NCBI GenBank assembly: GCA_036384915.1 | Contig: DASVLJ010000058.1 | Location: 1-37,351 of the forward strand | Length of the DNA: 37,351 bases | Direction: 5' to 3' | DNA from: PKWO01 sp036384915 | GTDB lineage: Bacteria > Pseudomonadota > Gammaproteobacteria > Burkholderiales > Burkholderiaceae_D | Shown: piece by piece, positions 8,249 through 15,675 of the stretch | Numbering within the stretch: the first letter of the stretch is position 1 | Layout: each line of letters begins with the position of its first letter | Notes under the pieces: generated by a model | The model's database searches: none | What the model saw: only the letters and a program-made list of their open reading frames with translations | What the model was told of the DNA's origin: nothing | Position numbers and translations under genes: made by a program

Positions 8249-8262
8249 TGAAAACGTTTTCA
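8249..8262. promoter_or_regulatory. LacI-type operator 3 before the receptor gene
   Basis: TGAAAACGTTTTCA is a perfect 14-bp palindrome centred on CG, starting 21 bp after the second operator and about 97 bp upstream of the receptor ATG. Confidence 0.8.
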
Positions 8263-8358
8263 CATAAGCGTGAACTCGAATTCGAAGCAAGAACAATATC
8301 AAGGGAAAAATCATCGACCCCCATCAACGTCGATGAACCAAACGACAATAGGAGACAC

Positions 8359-10884
8359 ATGAAGAACCACATGACATCCCCATCTCTATTGGGATCCCCG
8401 ATTCGATTGGCCGTGTTGGCCTTGCTGGCCGGTGCCGGCGCCGTTCAGGCGCAACAAGCCCCCACCGCGCCAGCGCAACAACAGACCGGCAACACTGCCT
8501 CAGCCGCTCCGGCCGACAATGGCGCCGTGCCGGAAATCGTCGTAACCGCAACCAAGCGCGCCACCTCGCTGCAGAAAACAGCGGTGGCCATTACGGCTTT
8601 GTCGGCCGCTTCGCTGCAAGACAATCACGTGCAAAATGTCGAAGACATTGCTACCCTGGTGCCCGGCTTCCAGGCCACGACGCAGGGCGACCACGGCGTC
8701 ATCACCATGACCTTGCGCGGCATCGGCAACGACCAGGCGAAGACCGAGCAGGCCGACCCGGAAGTCGCGATTTTCGTCGATGGCGTGTATGCGCCGCGTG
8801 CCGAAGGCGCGACAGCCTTGCTGTTCGACCTGGAGGGTATGGAAGTGCTGCGCGGCCCCCAAGGCACGCTGTGGGGCCGCAATTCCACCGTCGGCGCGGT
8901 CAACATGCAAACCGCCAAGCCTGTCCTCGGCGACAACGAATACAGCTTCGAAACCGGCGTGGGCAGCTATAACGCCGTCGGCGCCAAGGGTGCGTTCAAC
9001 ATCCCCTTGAGCGACACCATGGCCATGCGCGTGGCCTTCGACCACGAGCAGCACGACGGCTACGTGGATTATCAGACACCGCCGAATATTTCGATCGCCA
9101 GCCAGCAAGCTGCCTATTTCGCGGCCAACCCGACCGCCAGTCCCGCCTCGTTCCAGCCGATCAATTCCAACGATTTCGTGACGCGCGGCCAGAAATACAA
9201 TGCGCAAGACCAGACGGCCGTGCGCTTGAGCTATTTGTGGCAACCGAGCACGAGCCTGAAATGGAATATCTCGCTCGAAGCCTTCCGCGACCGCGGCACA
9301 CCAAATGAAAACCTGATGCAAGACCCGCGTCCGGGGCAGAGCCTGTGGTCCGCGCTGATCATGCAGGCACCGTCGCTCGACCGCGATTCCAAGAATGTGC
9401 GCAGCCGCGTGGACTGGGCCGTCAACGATTCCATGGCGTTCAATTACACCTTCGGCTACGGCATCTATGACGGCGCCTCGACCTTCGACCAGAATGCCGG
9501 TGCCAACGTGCCGACCAGCTTCGCCACCGGCGGCAATACGCAGTTCGACAATACCGACAATTCGCACTACGAAAACTACAGCCACGAAGTGCAGTTGCAG
9601 TCGACCGGCAAGCGCGAGCTCGACTGGTTGCTCGGCGCGTATTACGGCCATGAAAACAACAGCATCCGCTTCGACATTCCGCAACAGGTAGGAACGACCC
9701 AGGGGCCGATCAACTGGATGGGCGTGTTCATCCAGCCCGACGAGACCGTGACTTCCAAGGCCGTGTTCACGCAGGAAACCTGGAACGTCAACGACAACGT
9801 GCACCTGACCGCCGGCGTGCGTTTCACCAAAGACGACAAGGCCAATAACGGCGGCAACGACTACGCCTGGACATACGACCCGACCCTGCCCAACCTGCCG
9901 GTGCAGCCCAGCGGCAACATCAACGTCAATCTCAACAATGGCGTGCCGATCGGCCAGCCCGGTTCGGGCCTCAAGTCCTACGACTTGAACACCGGCACCT
10001 ATAACGACAGCAAGGCGACCTGGCTGCTCAAGGCGGCGTTCGACCTGAATCCGGACAACATGGTCTATGCCAGCATTTCCACCGGCTTCAAGTCGGGCGG
10101 CTTGCAGGATGGCGGCGCTTCGGCCGGCGCGGCCGGCGTGTTCGCGCCGGAAACCATCACGAGCTATGAAATCGGCAGCAAGAGCTCCTTCCTCGGCGGG
10201 ACGGTGAAGTGGAATAACGCGATCTATGATGAAGACTTCAAGGATTACCAGTTCGCCAGCGCCGTGACCCTGCCCGGCGGCGGGCATACCTTGAATCTGT
10301 ACAACGTCTCCGGCACGACGCGCATCATCGGCTTGGAATCCGAACTGGCCGCACGCCTGACGCGCGACGACAAGCTGCAACTGACCGCGAGCTATATTCC
10401 CACTGCCACGCTCGGCTCCATGGTCGCGGGCAGCAACGACTATAGCCAGATCATGCCGCCCAATCCTGCAACGGGCGTCAATTCCGAAAGCGTGACCGGC
10501 AACCGCATGCCGCATACGCCGAAGTTCAGCGGGACGCTGCAGTACCAGCACATCTTCCATTACGGCGATGCGACCCTGGTGCCGCGCATCAACCTGCACT
10601 ATGAAACGGCGAGCTGGTTGTCCGTGTTCGACGGCGGCGTGGCGACGGCGAACAATGTCGCCAATAATACGCATGACGAGCAAAAGGCCTATACCCGTAC
10701 CGACCTCGGCCTGCGTTATAACTCGGGCAAGGCCTGGTACCTGGACGCATATATCCGCAACCTGGAAAACGCCAACATCAAGACAGCGGCCTTGGCGCAA
10801 CAGTCTTCCAACGGCGTCGTGGTGTGGCAGGCGCAATACCTGCCGCCGCTTACCGCGGGAATCAACTTCGGCGTGAGGTATTAA
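8359..10884 (+). CDS. TonB-dependent outer-membrane receptor
   Basis: The 841-residue product is a TonB-dependent transporter that would import a ligand across the outer membrane using TonB-ExbBD energy. It has a signal peptide (cleavage around AVQA, residue 31), a TonB-box/plug start EIVVTATKRA (59-68), plug motifs including VDGVYAPR and EVLRGPQGTLWGRNSTVGAVN, a 22-strand-type barrel rich in alternating aromatic residues, and the terminal aromatic strand GINFGVRY. The start at 8359 has AGGAGA seven bases upstream. No iron-siderophore genes are near; the context (beta-glucosidase, glucokinase, sugar MFS, LacI regulator, shared operators) points to a glucoside or plant-derived oligosaccharide as ligand, which is inference. 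An intrinsic terminator follows. Confidence 0.93.
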   Translation: MKNHMTSPSLLGSPIRLAVLALLAGAGAVQAQQAPTAPAQQQTGNTASAAPADNGAVPEIVVTATKRATSLQKTAVAITALSAASLQDNHVQNVEDIATLVPGFQATTQGDHGVITMTLRGIGNDQAKTEQADPEVAIFVDGVYAPRAEGATALLFDLEGMEVLRGPQGTLWGRNSTVGAVNMQTAKPVLGDNEYSFETGVGSYNAVGAKGAFNIPLSDTMAMRVAFDHEQHDGYVDYQTPPNISIASQQAAYFAANPTASPASFQPINSNDFVTRGQKYNAQDQTAVRLSYLWQPSTSLKWNISLEAFRDRGTPNENLMQDPRPGQSLWSALIMQAPSLDRDSKNVRSRVDWAVNDSMAFNYTFGYGIYDGASTFDQNAGANVPTSFATGGNTQFDNTDNSHYENYSHEVQLQSTGKRELDWLLGAYYGHENNSIRFDIPQQVGTTQGPINWMGVFIQPDETVTSKAVFTQETWNVNDNVHLTAGVRFTKDDKANNGGNDYAWTYDPTLPNLPVQPSGNINVNLNNGVPIGQPGSGLKSYDLNTGTYNDSKATWLLKAAFDLNPDNMVYASISTGFKSGGLQDGGASAGAAGVFAPETITSYEIGSKSSFLGGTVKWNNAIYDEDFKDYQFASAVTLPGGGHTLNLYNVSGTTRIIGLESELAARLTRDDKLQLTASYIPTATLGSMVAGSNDYSQIMPPNPATGVNSESVTGNRMPHTPKFSGTLQYQHIFHYGDATLVPRINLHYETASWLSVFDGGVATANNVANNTHDEQKAYTRTDLGLRYNSGKAWYLDAYIRNLENANIKTAALAQQSSNGVVVWQAQYLPPLTAGINFGVRY

Positions 10885-10921
10885 GCCGGGTTGGTGCAAA
10901 AACCGATAGAAGCCTCGGCAG

Positions 10922-10960
10922 AACGCGCTCTTCCAATGAATTGGGAGGGCGCGTTTTTTT
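10922..10960 (+). terminator. Intrinsic terminator after the receptor gene
   Basis: A 15-bp stem (AACGCGCTCTTCCAA at 10922-10936 with TTGGGAGGGCGCGTT at 10941-10955, two G-U pairs) with a TGAA loop is followed by a run of seven T at 10954-10960. It insulates the receptor gene from the regulator gene. Confidence 0.92.
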
Positions 10961-10981
10961 GCTTTTGTGATACGATCAACC

Positions 10982-10995
10982 TGAAAAGGATTTCA
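10982..10995. promoter_or_regulatory. Putative autoregulatory LacI-type operator
   Basis: TGAAAAGGATTTCA differs from the regulon consensus only in the central dinucleotide (GG in place of CG). It lies 56 bp before the regulator gene start and suggests weak autoregulation. Confidence 0.55.
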
Positions 10996-11050
10996 CATTG
11001 GCGACATCAGTCCCGCAAATCAACCGCGCAGGCATTAGACGGAAACCGAA

Positions 11051-12070
11051 TTGACTCTGGAAGACAACGACGGCTCGCCATCCACGCTGATCGACGTAGC
11101 TCGTGAGGCCGGCGTTTCGCCCTCCACCGTATCGCGTATCCTCAACGGCACCGCGCGCGTCTCCGATGCGAAGCGCGATGCCGTGTTGGCGGCCATCAAG
11201 CGCACCAACTTTGCGCCCAACCTGATGGCGCAAGGCTTGAAGAAGGGCCGCTCGATGACCATCGGCATCGTGGTGCAGGATATTTCCAGCCCCTTCTTCG
11301 ATGAAACATTGCGCGGCGTGGACGACGGTTTGAAGGATACGGGCTTCACCTCGGTGATCGTGAGCGGCCACTGGAATGCACAGGAAGAATCGGACCGCAT
11401 CCGCCTGCTGCTGGCGCGCAAGGTCGACGGCATCATTTTGCTGTCGGGCCGCATTCCGGACGAGACCGTCCTGCAATTCGCCAACAACCGGCCCATCGTT
11501 TCGACAGGCCGAAGGCTCAATACCAGGAACGCCATCGGGTTCAAGATCGACAACGAATATGGCGCCCATCTTGCCGTGCGCCATCTGATCGAGCTGGGTC
11601 ACAGGCGCATCGCCTTCGTTTCGGGGCCGGCCAACCATACTGACGCGATCGAGCGTCTGGCAGGCTATCGACGCGCGCTGGCCGAGGCGGATATCCCGTA
11701 CGAGCCCAACCTCGTCGCCGAAGGCAATTTCCATGAAGCGAGCGGCTTGATGGCGGTCAACCGCCTGTTCGAGACGCAGCAGCAATTCACTGCCGTGTTC
11801 GCCGCCAACGACTTGAGCGCCTATGGCGTGCGGCTCGGCCTGTACCGCAAGGGCGTGCGCGTGCCGGACGATATCTCGCTGGTCGGCTTCGACGACCTGC
11901 CCGGCTCGGCCTATACCGCACCGCCCCTGACCACGGTACATCAGCCGATCTACGACCTCGGCCGCACCGCCACCACGGCCTTGCTGGCGCTGATCAACGG
12001 CGAGCCGGCTTCCGGCGACGTGGCGCCGGTCGAGCTCGTGGTGCGCGAGACGACGCGGCGCCTGCGGTAG
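11051..12070 (+). CDS. LacI-family transcriptional regulator of the glucoside locus
   Basis: A 339-residue LacI/GalR-family repressor. The helix-turn-helix is TLIDVAREAGVSPSTVSRIL (12-31), followed by the hinge helix region NLMAQGLKKGRS and a periplasmic-binding-protein-like effector domain (IGIVVQDISSPFFDE onward, with GFDDLPGSAYTAPPLTTVHQP near the end). The only usable start is TTG at 11051, since TAG closes the frame 15 bases upstream; GACGGAAA gives a modest ribosome site. The six operators in this window that fit LacI-family geometry make it the obvious local regulator, with a glucoside or glucose derivative as probable inducer. It is separated from the receptor gene by a terminator, so it is transcribed on its own. 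Confidence 0.92.
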   Translation: MTLEDNDGSPSTLIDVAREAGVSPSTVSRILNGTARVSDAKRDAVLAAIKRTNFAPNLMAQGLKKGRSMTIGIVVQDISSPFFDETLRGVDDGLKDTGFTSVIVSGHWNAQEESDRIRLLLARKVDGIILLSGRIPDETVLQFANNRPIVSTGRRLNTRNAIGFKIDNEYGAHLAVRHLIELGHRRIAFVSGPANHTDAIERLAGYRRALAEADIPYEPNLVAEGNFHEASGLMAVNRLFETQQQFTAVFAANDLSAYGVRLGLYRKGVRVPDDISLVGFDDLPGSAYTAPPLTTVHQPIYDLGRTATTALLALINGEPASGDVAPVELVVRETTRRLR

Positions 12071-12116
12071 TGCGAGGGTTGGCGCATTAATTTGCGCTGA
12101 TTTGCCTTGGTTTTCC

Positions 12117-12515
12117 TTATGCCGCTGCCTGCTTCCGCATGGCTTCGACCAGCGCGCGTGCCGACTCTTCCCAATGTATGCCGTCGAACATTCCGACCTC
12201 GAGCGCGCCCAGGTCGAGCTCGTCCACGCAGCGCAGATTCACTACCCAGAGTGACGGATCGATGCGCGGATGCGCGAAGGGTTGCACGCCGCAATGTCTG
12301 CAAAAGTAATGCTTCGCCGTTTTGGTGCCGAACTGGTATAGCGTCAAATCGGCTTCGCCCTCGACGATGCGCAATTCGGCATTGCTTGCGCCAGCCCAGA
12401 TAGCGCCCTGGCGGCGGCAGATCGAGCAATTGCATTCCATGACGCGTTCGAGATTCGAGGTCAGTTCGAACTTCACGCGGCCGCAATGGCACGAACCGTG
12501 GTGGGTGGTGGTCAT
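12117..12515 (-). CDS. GFA-family zinc protein
   Basis: A 132-residue member of the GFA (glutathione-dependent formaldehyde-activating enzyme-like, CENP-V) family. It carries the full set of zinc ligands: SCHCG (Cys9, Cys11), CNCSIC (Cys28, Cys30, Cys33) and CRHCG (Cys72, Cys75), and the family's ending WVVNLRCVDE-type strand. A strong ribosome site, AGGAGG, precedes the ATG. The family name should not be taken as a proven function: most members bind zinc and a small thiol or sulfur compound, but few have a demonstrated reaction. It lies 31 bp downstream of the tautomerase-like gene on the same strand, so the two probably form a transcript. Confidence 0.9.
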   Translation of the reverse strand: MTTTHHGSCHCGRVKFELTSNLERVMECNCSICRRQGAIWAGASNAELRIVEGEADLTLYQFGTKTAKHYFCRHCGVQPFAHPRIDPSLWVVNLRCVDELDLGALEVGMFDGIHWEESARALVEAMRKQAAA

Positions 12516-12546
12516 GATGTCGCCTCCTGTAAAAATTCCGGAAAAT

Positions 12547-12999
12547 TTACTTCGATGTTTGCTGCTGCAGATGGCGGTATCTCGCGTGCCTGGCGAATTC
12601 GTCGAGCCGCCATATTTTGTCGCCGACGCCCCAGAACCCGTCGGGCACTTCGCTGAACACGGTCGAGATCACGATGCGGCGCGGTTCATCCGAAAAGACG
12701 GATTTGACCGCAGAGGAGATAGCGGCGGCGTAGGCTTCCCGTCCGGGATCGTCGATGACGCCGGCTGGGACGTGGATTTGCAGCATGACGGGCAGCAGCT
12801 TTGTGGTCATGTCGACGCCGCCGCAGGTCCAGCAGCCCGGCGCTATGCCTTCGATCAAGACCCAGCGCAGGCTGCGGCACAACGGGTCGGCGGGAATCTG
12901 CTCGGCTTCAGTCGCGGCATCGGCGATGCGCGCCGCGAGTTGCGCCTTGGTTTCTTCATTCAGGCTGCCTTGCGGCAGGCGAACCAGGATGTTGGGCAT
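12547..12999 (-). CDS. Tautomerase-like protein
   Basis: The predicted protein (150 residues) begins MPNILVRLPQGSLNEETKAQLAARIADA, the pattern of the 4-oxalocrotonate tautomerase superfamily in which the proline exposed after removal of Met acts as catalytic base. It is longer than the 60-80 residues of classic 4-OT and may be a two-unit or cis-CaaD/MIF-sized member; a second beta-alpha-beta unit (LLPVMLQIHVPAGVIDDPGREAYAAAISSAVKSVF) is visible in the second half. Start 12999 was chosen because only it gives the N-terminal proline; the longer frame to 13152 would overlap the divergent regulator gene. Substrate unknown. Confidence 0.75.
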   Translation of the reverse strand: MPNILVRLPQGSLNEETKAQLAARIADAATEAEQIPADPLCRSLRWVLIEGIAPGCWTCGGVDMTTKLLPVMLQIHVPAGVIDDPGREAYAAAISSAVKSVFSDEPRRIVISTVFSEVPDGFWGVGDKIWRLDEFARHARYRHLQQQTSK

Positions 13000-13093
13000 G
13001 GCACGTCGGTCTGGTTGGGGAGATGCCAGTGTGCCGGAGGCAGCCTTGGCTGCCCATATCCACTTTTGACATTTTTCATGCCAAAATGGACAA
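13000..13093. promoter_or_regulatory. Shared promoter region of tautomerase and GlxA-type regulator genes
   Basis: The 94-bp divergent gap is the only room for both promoters. It contains TTGACA at 13066-13071 on the plus strand, too close to the regulator ATG to work with a normal 17-bp spacer, and an imperfect inverted repeat (CATTTT about 13070-13075, AAAATG about 13083-13088) that could be a regulator site. Confidence 0.35.
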
Positions 13094-14062
13094 ATGAAAA
13101 CCATTCTGATCGTGGTGCTCGACGGCGTCATGGATTCCAGCCTCGCCATCACGGTCGATACCTTGCGTGCCGTGCGTCATCTCGCACCCGGCGCCAGGGC
13201 GGCCAGGCTGCGGGTGTTGCTTGCCAGCCAGCGCAAGACGGTGAAGACCGGCGCCGGCATGCGGATCGATCCGGATATCTCGTTTGCCGAAGCGGGTAGC
13301 GGGCGAATCAAGCCGGACTGGATCATCATCCCCGGCCTGGGTTTGACCAGCGACGAGGCGATATCGAAACGCTTCGCCCAGGCCGATGCGCAAGCGGCGC
13401 TCAAGCTGTTGCGCCAGGCGCCGCCATCCACATGCATAGGCGCATCGTGTTCCGCCGTATTCCTGCTGGCGCACAGCGGCTTGCTCGACGGACGCCAAGC
13501 CACCATGACCTGGTGGCTGGCCCACCTGTTCCGCGCGCGCCACCCCGAGGTGAAACTCGACGAATCGCGCATGCTGGTGCGCGATGGCCGCATGCTGACT
13601 GCCGGTTCCGCCTTCGCCCAGCTCGACTTGATGCTGGCCGTGATCGCCGACGCGGTGGGCAACGAGGCTGCCGGGATTTGCGCGCGCTATCTGCTGATCG
13701 ATGAGCGCCCTTCGCAGGCGCGCTACATGGCGCTGTCCCACGTGCAGCATGTGGACCCGACCGTGATCGCGGCCGAGCGCTGGATCGATGCGCATCTGGC
13801 CGAGGCCATCAGTGTGACCGGGCTGGCCGATGCGCTAGGGATGAGCTCCAAGACGCTGGCGCGCCGCATCGACGCGGCCATGGGGCTGACGCCCCTCAAG
13901 TTCGTACAGCGCCGGCGCCTGATGCGCGCGGCGCATTTGATCGAAACGACGGGCTTGTCGATCGAAGCCGTGGCCGAGCGCGTCGGGTATCAGGATGGGA
14001 CGGCTCTGCGCAAGTTGATCAAACGGGAGTTTGGTGTGACGCCCGGTGCAATGCGCGATTAG
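13094..14062 (+). CDS. GlxA-type AraC-family transcriptional regulator
   Basis: A 322-residue regulator with an N-terminal DJ-1/PfpI-like domain (ILIVVLDGVMDSSLAITVDTL at the start, then PDWIIIPGLGL and the nucleophile-elbow-like CIGASCSAVFLLA) and a C-terminal AraC double helix-turn-helix (about 225-320: ISVTGLADALGMSSKTLARR and GLSIEAVAERVGYQDGTALRKLIKREFGVTP). Such GlxA-like proteins sense small metabolites and usually activate neighbouring genes. It is divergent from the tautomerase-GFA pair and is the likely regulator of it. The gene ends 155 bp before the convergent effector-like gene; nothing else is visible in that interval. Confidence 0.9.
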   Translation: MKTILIVVLDGVMDSSLAITVDTLRAVRHLAPGARAARLRVLLASQRKTVKTGAGMRIDPDISFAEAGSGRIKPDWIIIPGLGLTSDEAISKRFAQADAQAALKLLRQAPPSTCIGASCSAVFLLAHSGLLDGRQATMTWWLAHLFRARHPEVKLDESRMLVRDGRMLTAGSAFAQLDLMLAVIADAVGNEAAGICARYLLIDERPSQARYMALSHVQHVDPTVIAAERWIDAHLAEAISVTGLADALGMSSKTLARRIDAAMGLTPLKFVQRRRLMRAAHLIETTGLSIEAVAERVGYQDGTALRKLIKREFGVTPGAMRD

Positions 14063-14217
14063 GCGCCTTGAATACTCCCGGCATCCTTTGCCTGGTATCG
14101 ATCGGGCGCGCCTCTTGACATCGCTCCGATTGTCTAGCGCGAGAAAAGCCATCGTCGAGACGACCTTCAAAACAGCGGACGCGCGGAGTTTGCCAATCTA
14201 CTATTCCACCATCCTTT

Positions 14218-15648
14218 TCAACCCATCTTCATAACCGGGCCCTGCACCTGCGGAGGAGCGGGCTGATTTTGCGCCGGCTGCTTTACCAGCTCAGTCTGTG
14301 CCACTGTCTGGCGGGCCTCCTGGAGGTTTTGTTGCGAAACATGGGTGTTGAGGCCTGCGCTTATCCCGGCATGCATGACGGCCGGGTCGTCCGACAGAAG
14401 CGCGGCAAGCAGATGATCGGTCGTCTCTTTTCGGCCGGCATTGGCGGGGAGTGCCGATGCGCTTTCCAACGTCAGTGCACCGGTTTTTGCCCGGTCTTGA
14501 GCGTGAGGCGGGGCAGTATCGGCATGCCGTGTTCCCTCGTGCGGGGCGTTGCCATGATGGGGCTTGTGATGGCCGGATGGGTGTTCGTTGTGATGCTTGC
14601 CATGATCATCGTGATGCTTGGCGTGATCGGCGTGATGCTTGGCGTGATCGGCGTGATGCTTCGTATGATCGGTGTGATGCTTGGCATGAGCGTCGTGATG
14701 CTGGGCATGACTCGGGTGCTGCCGCGCCGGGTGGATGGCATTCAGCGCTGCATTGATGTCCGGGTCGTTGGCCGATTTGGATGGGTCGAAATGTTCATTG
14801 CTCACCTTAGCCTGGGCACGCTCAAGGGCGGCGGCTTTTTCCGGGTCCAGTGCGGCATTCTTGTACATCCCGGCGATCGTGGCGGCTTTCAGGCCGTCGT
14901 AGGCTTGGTGCGTTGCCTTGATTTCCTCGGCCTTTGCATGCACAGCGTCGTAGTCGCCGCCATGTTTGAGAACCTCTTCGAACTTCTTCATGTCCCCGGG
15001 CCGCTGGTTGGCCGTCTTGGCCAGAATAGCGATGGTTTCCAGCCGGTGATCTTCCGAAATGTTCTGGCCGTATTTGTCCAGCATGTCCATGGCGGACTGC
15101 GTGGCATTCCTGATTTGCGGAAAGTCGATGTTTTTATGTATCCACTGCTGCCCCTCCGACGAGGAGGCCCAGGCATCGATGCTGTTCCGCGTGTCCTGGT
15201 CGATGAACTGCAACGGCGTGCCTTCCACCGCATGCCGGTGTTTGCCCGTGCCGCTAAACTGCTGCTGGTGTCCATGACTCAACAAATCGGCGCGGAGTTT
15301 TTCCCGGTCTTCCGTAAATTTGAGCCCGTGTTCTTTCGCATACTTTGCCGCCTGATCGATCACCCCGTCGACATACGTGGTTTCGCCGGGTTTGAGGCGG
15401 GCATCCGCGACTGCGCCGAGCGGCCATGTTCCGCGCTGGCCCAAATCGACCTGGATGGTGCCCAGCGAGTATCCGCTATTGTCCCTTACCGAATCGACGT
15501 TGCCCCAAGTGGGATGCGCACCGCGTTCCGTCACGCCGGCGATGGACAGGTGGTAGGAAGCGGAGCCACCCTCGGTGCCGCGCCCCACGACGAAATATAC
15601 CGCTCCGGCAACTGCATCAAGGTTGTGAGTGTCTAAAGAACCGGCCAT
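14218..15648 (-). CDS. Candidate lysozyme-like antibacterial effector with His-rich linker
   Basis: A 476-residue protein of three parts. The N-terminal region (1-245) starts with VGRGTEGGSASYHLSIAGV (Glu26) and continues NSGYSLGTIQVDLGQRG, an EGG...G-x-I-Q-x-D pattern like lysozyme-like peptidoglycan hydrolases (GH108/chitosanase type) and like N-termini I recall from Xanthomonadales bacteria-killing effectors. Residues 306-375 are a histidine-rich linker made of an HHADHAK heptad repeated about six times. The tail (390-476) is Gln/Pro-rich. There is no signal peptide, so export would need a dedicated secretion system; none is encoded here. ATG 15648 is preceded by AGGAGA. It lies 27 bp after an LprI-like gene on the same strand, which fits an effector-immunity pair. 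Phage-type endolysin is the main alternative. Confidence 0.6.
   Translation of the reverse strand: MAGSLDTHNLDAVAGAVYFVVGRGTEGGSASYHLSIAGVTERGAHPTWGNVDSVRDNSGYSLGTIQVDLGQRGTWPLGAVADARLKPGETTYVDGVIDQAAKYAKEHGLKFTEDREKLRADLLSHGHQQQFSGTGKHRHAVEGTPLQFIDQDTRNSIDAWASSSEGQQWIHKNIDFPQIRNATQSAMDMLDKYGQNISEDHRLETIAILAKTANQRPGDMKKFEEVLKHGGDYDAVHAKAEEIKATHQAYDGLKAATIAGMYKNAALDPEKAAALERAQAKVSNEHFDPSKSANDPDINAALNAIHPARQHPSHAQHHDAHAKHHTDHTKHHADHAKHHADHAKHHDDHGKHHNEHPSGHHKPHHGNAPHEGTRHADTAPPHAQDRAKTGALTLESASALPANAGRKETTDHLLAALLSDDPAVMHAGISAGLNTHVSQQNLQEARQTVAQTELVKQPAQNQPAPPQVQGPVMKMG
14590..14709 (-). repeat. 21-bp tandem repeat encoding the His-rich linker
   Basis: Nearly six head-to-tail copies of a 21-bp unit (plus-strand form GTGATGCTTGGCGTGATCGGC, with variation) begin at 14590, 14611, 14632, 14653, 14674 and 14695. 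The unit is a multiple of three and keeps the frame, encoding the heptad HHADHAK on the minus strand, so copy number can vary without breaking the gene. Confidence 0.9.
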
Positions 15649-15675
15649 ATTTTTTCTCCTGGTAGTGCGTGACGA

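Larger units (their letters stand above)
8055..8358. promoter_or_regulatory. Divergent control region between halogenase and receptor genes
   Basis: This 304-bp gap contains four LacI-type operators (described separately) and a 20-bp palindrome. On the plus strand a possible receptor promoter is TTGGTG (8179-8184), 17-bp spacer, TAATAT (8202-8207), whose -10 runs into the first of the three phased operators. The ribosome site of the receptor, AGGAGA, lies at 8350-8355. No coding sequence is apparent: an in-frame TTG at 8227 would lie inside the operators and extend the receptor with non-signal sequence. Confidence 0.6.

Noticed and set aside
8500..10899. 799-residue open frame antisense to the TonB-dependent receptor
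   Set aside because: High-GC antisense shadow; no ribosome site or domain, while the plus-strand frame has a signal peptide, TonB box and barrel motifs.
13066..13071. TTGACA as -35 of the GlxA-type regulator gene
   Set aside because: A -10 at the normal distance would overlap the start codon at 13094.
14063..14217. Second copy of the tRNA-Phe 3' end as an att site for the accessory block
   Set aside because: No stretch matching the T-arm and acceptor end of the tRNA was found at the far end of the block.
14590..14709. Possible CRISPR array
   Set aside because: The 21-bp units are head to tail without unique spacers, and encode a His-rich linker in frame.
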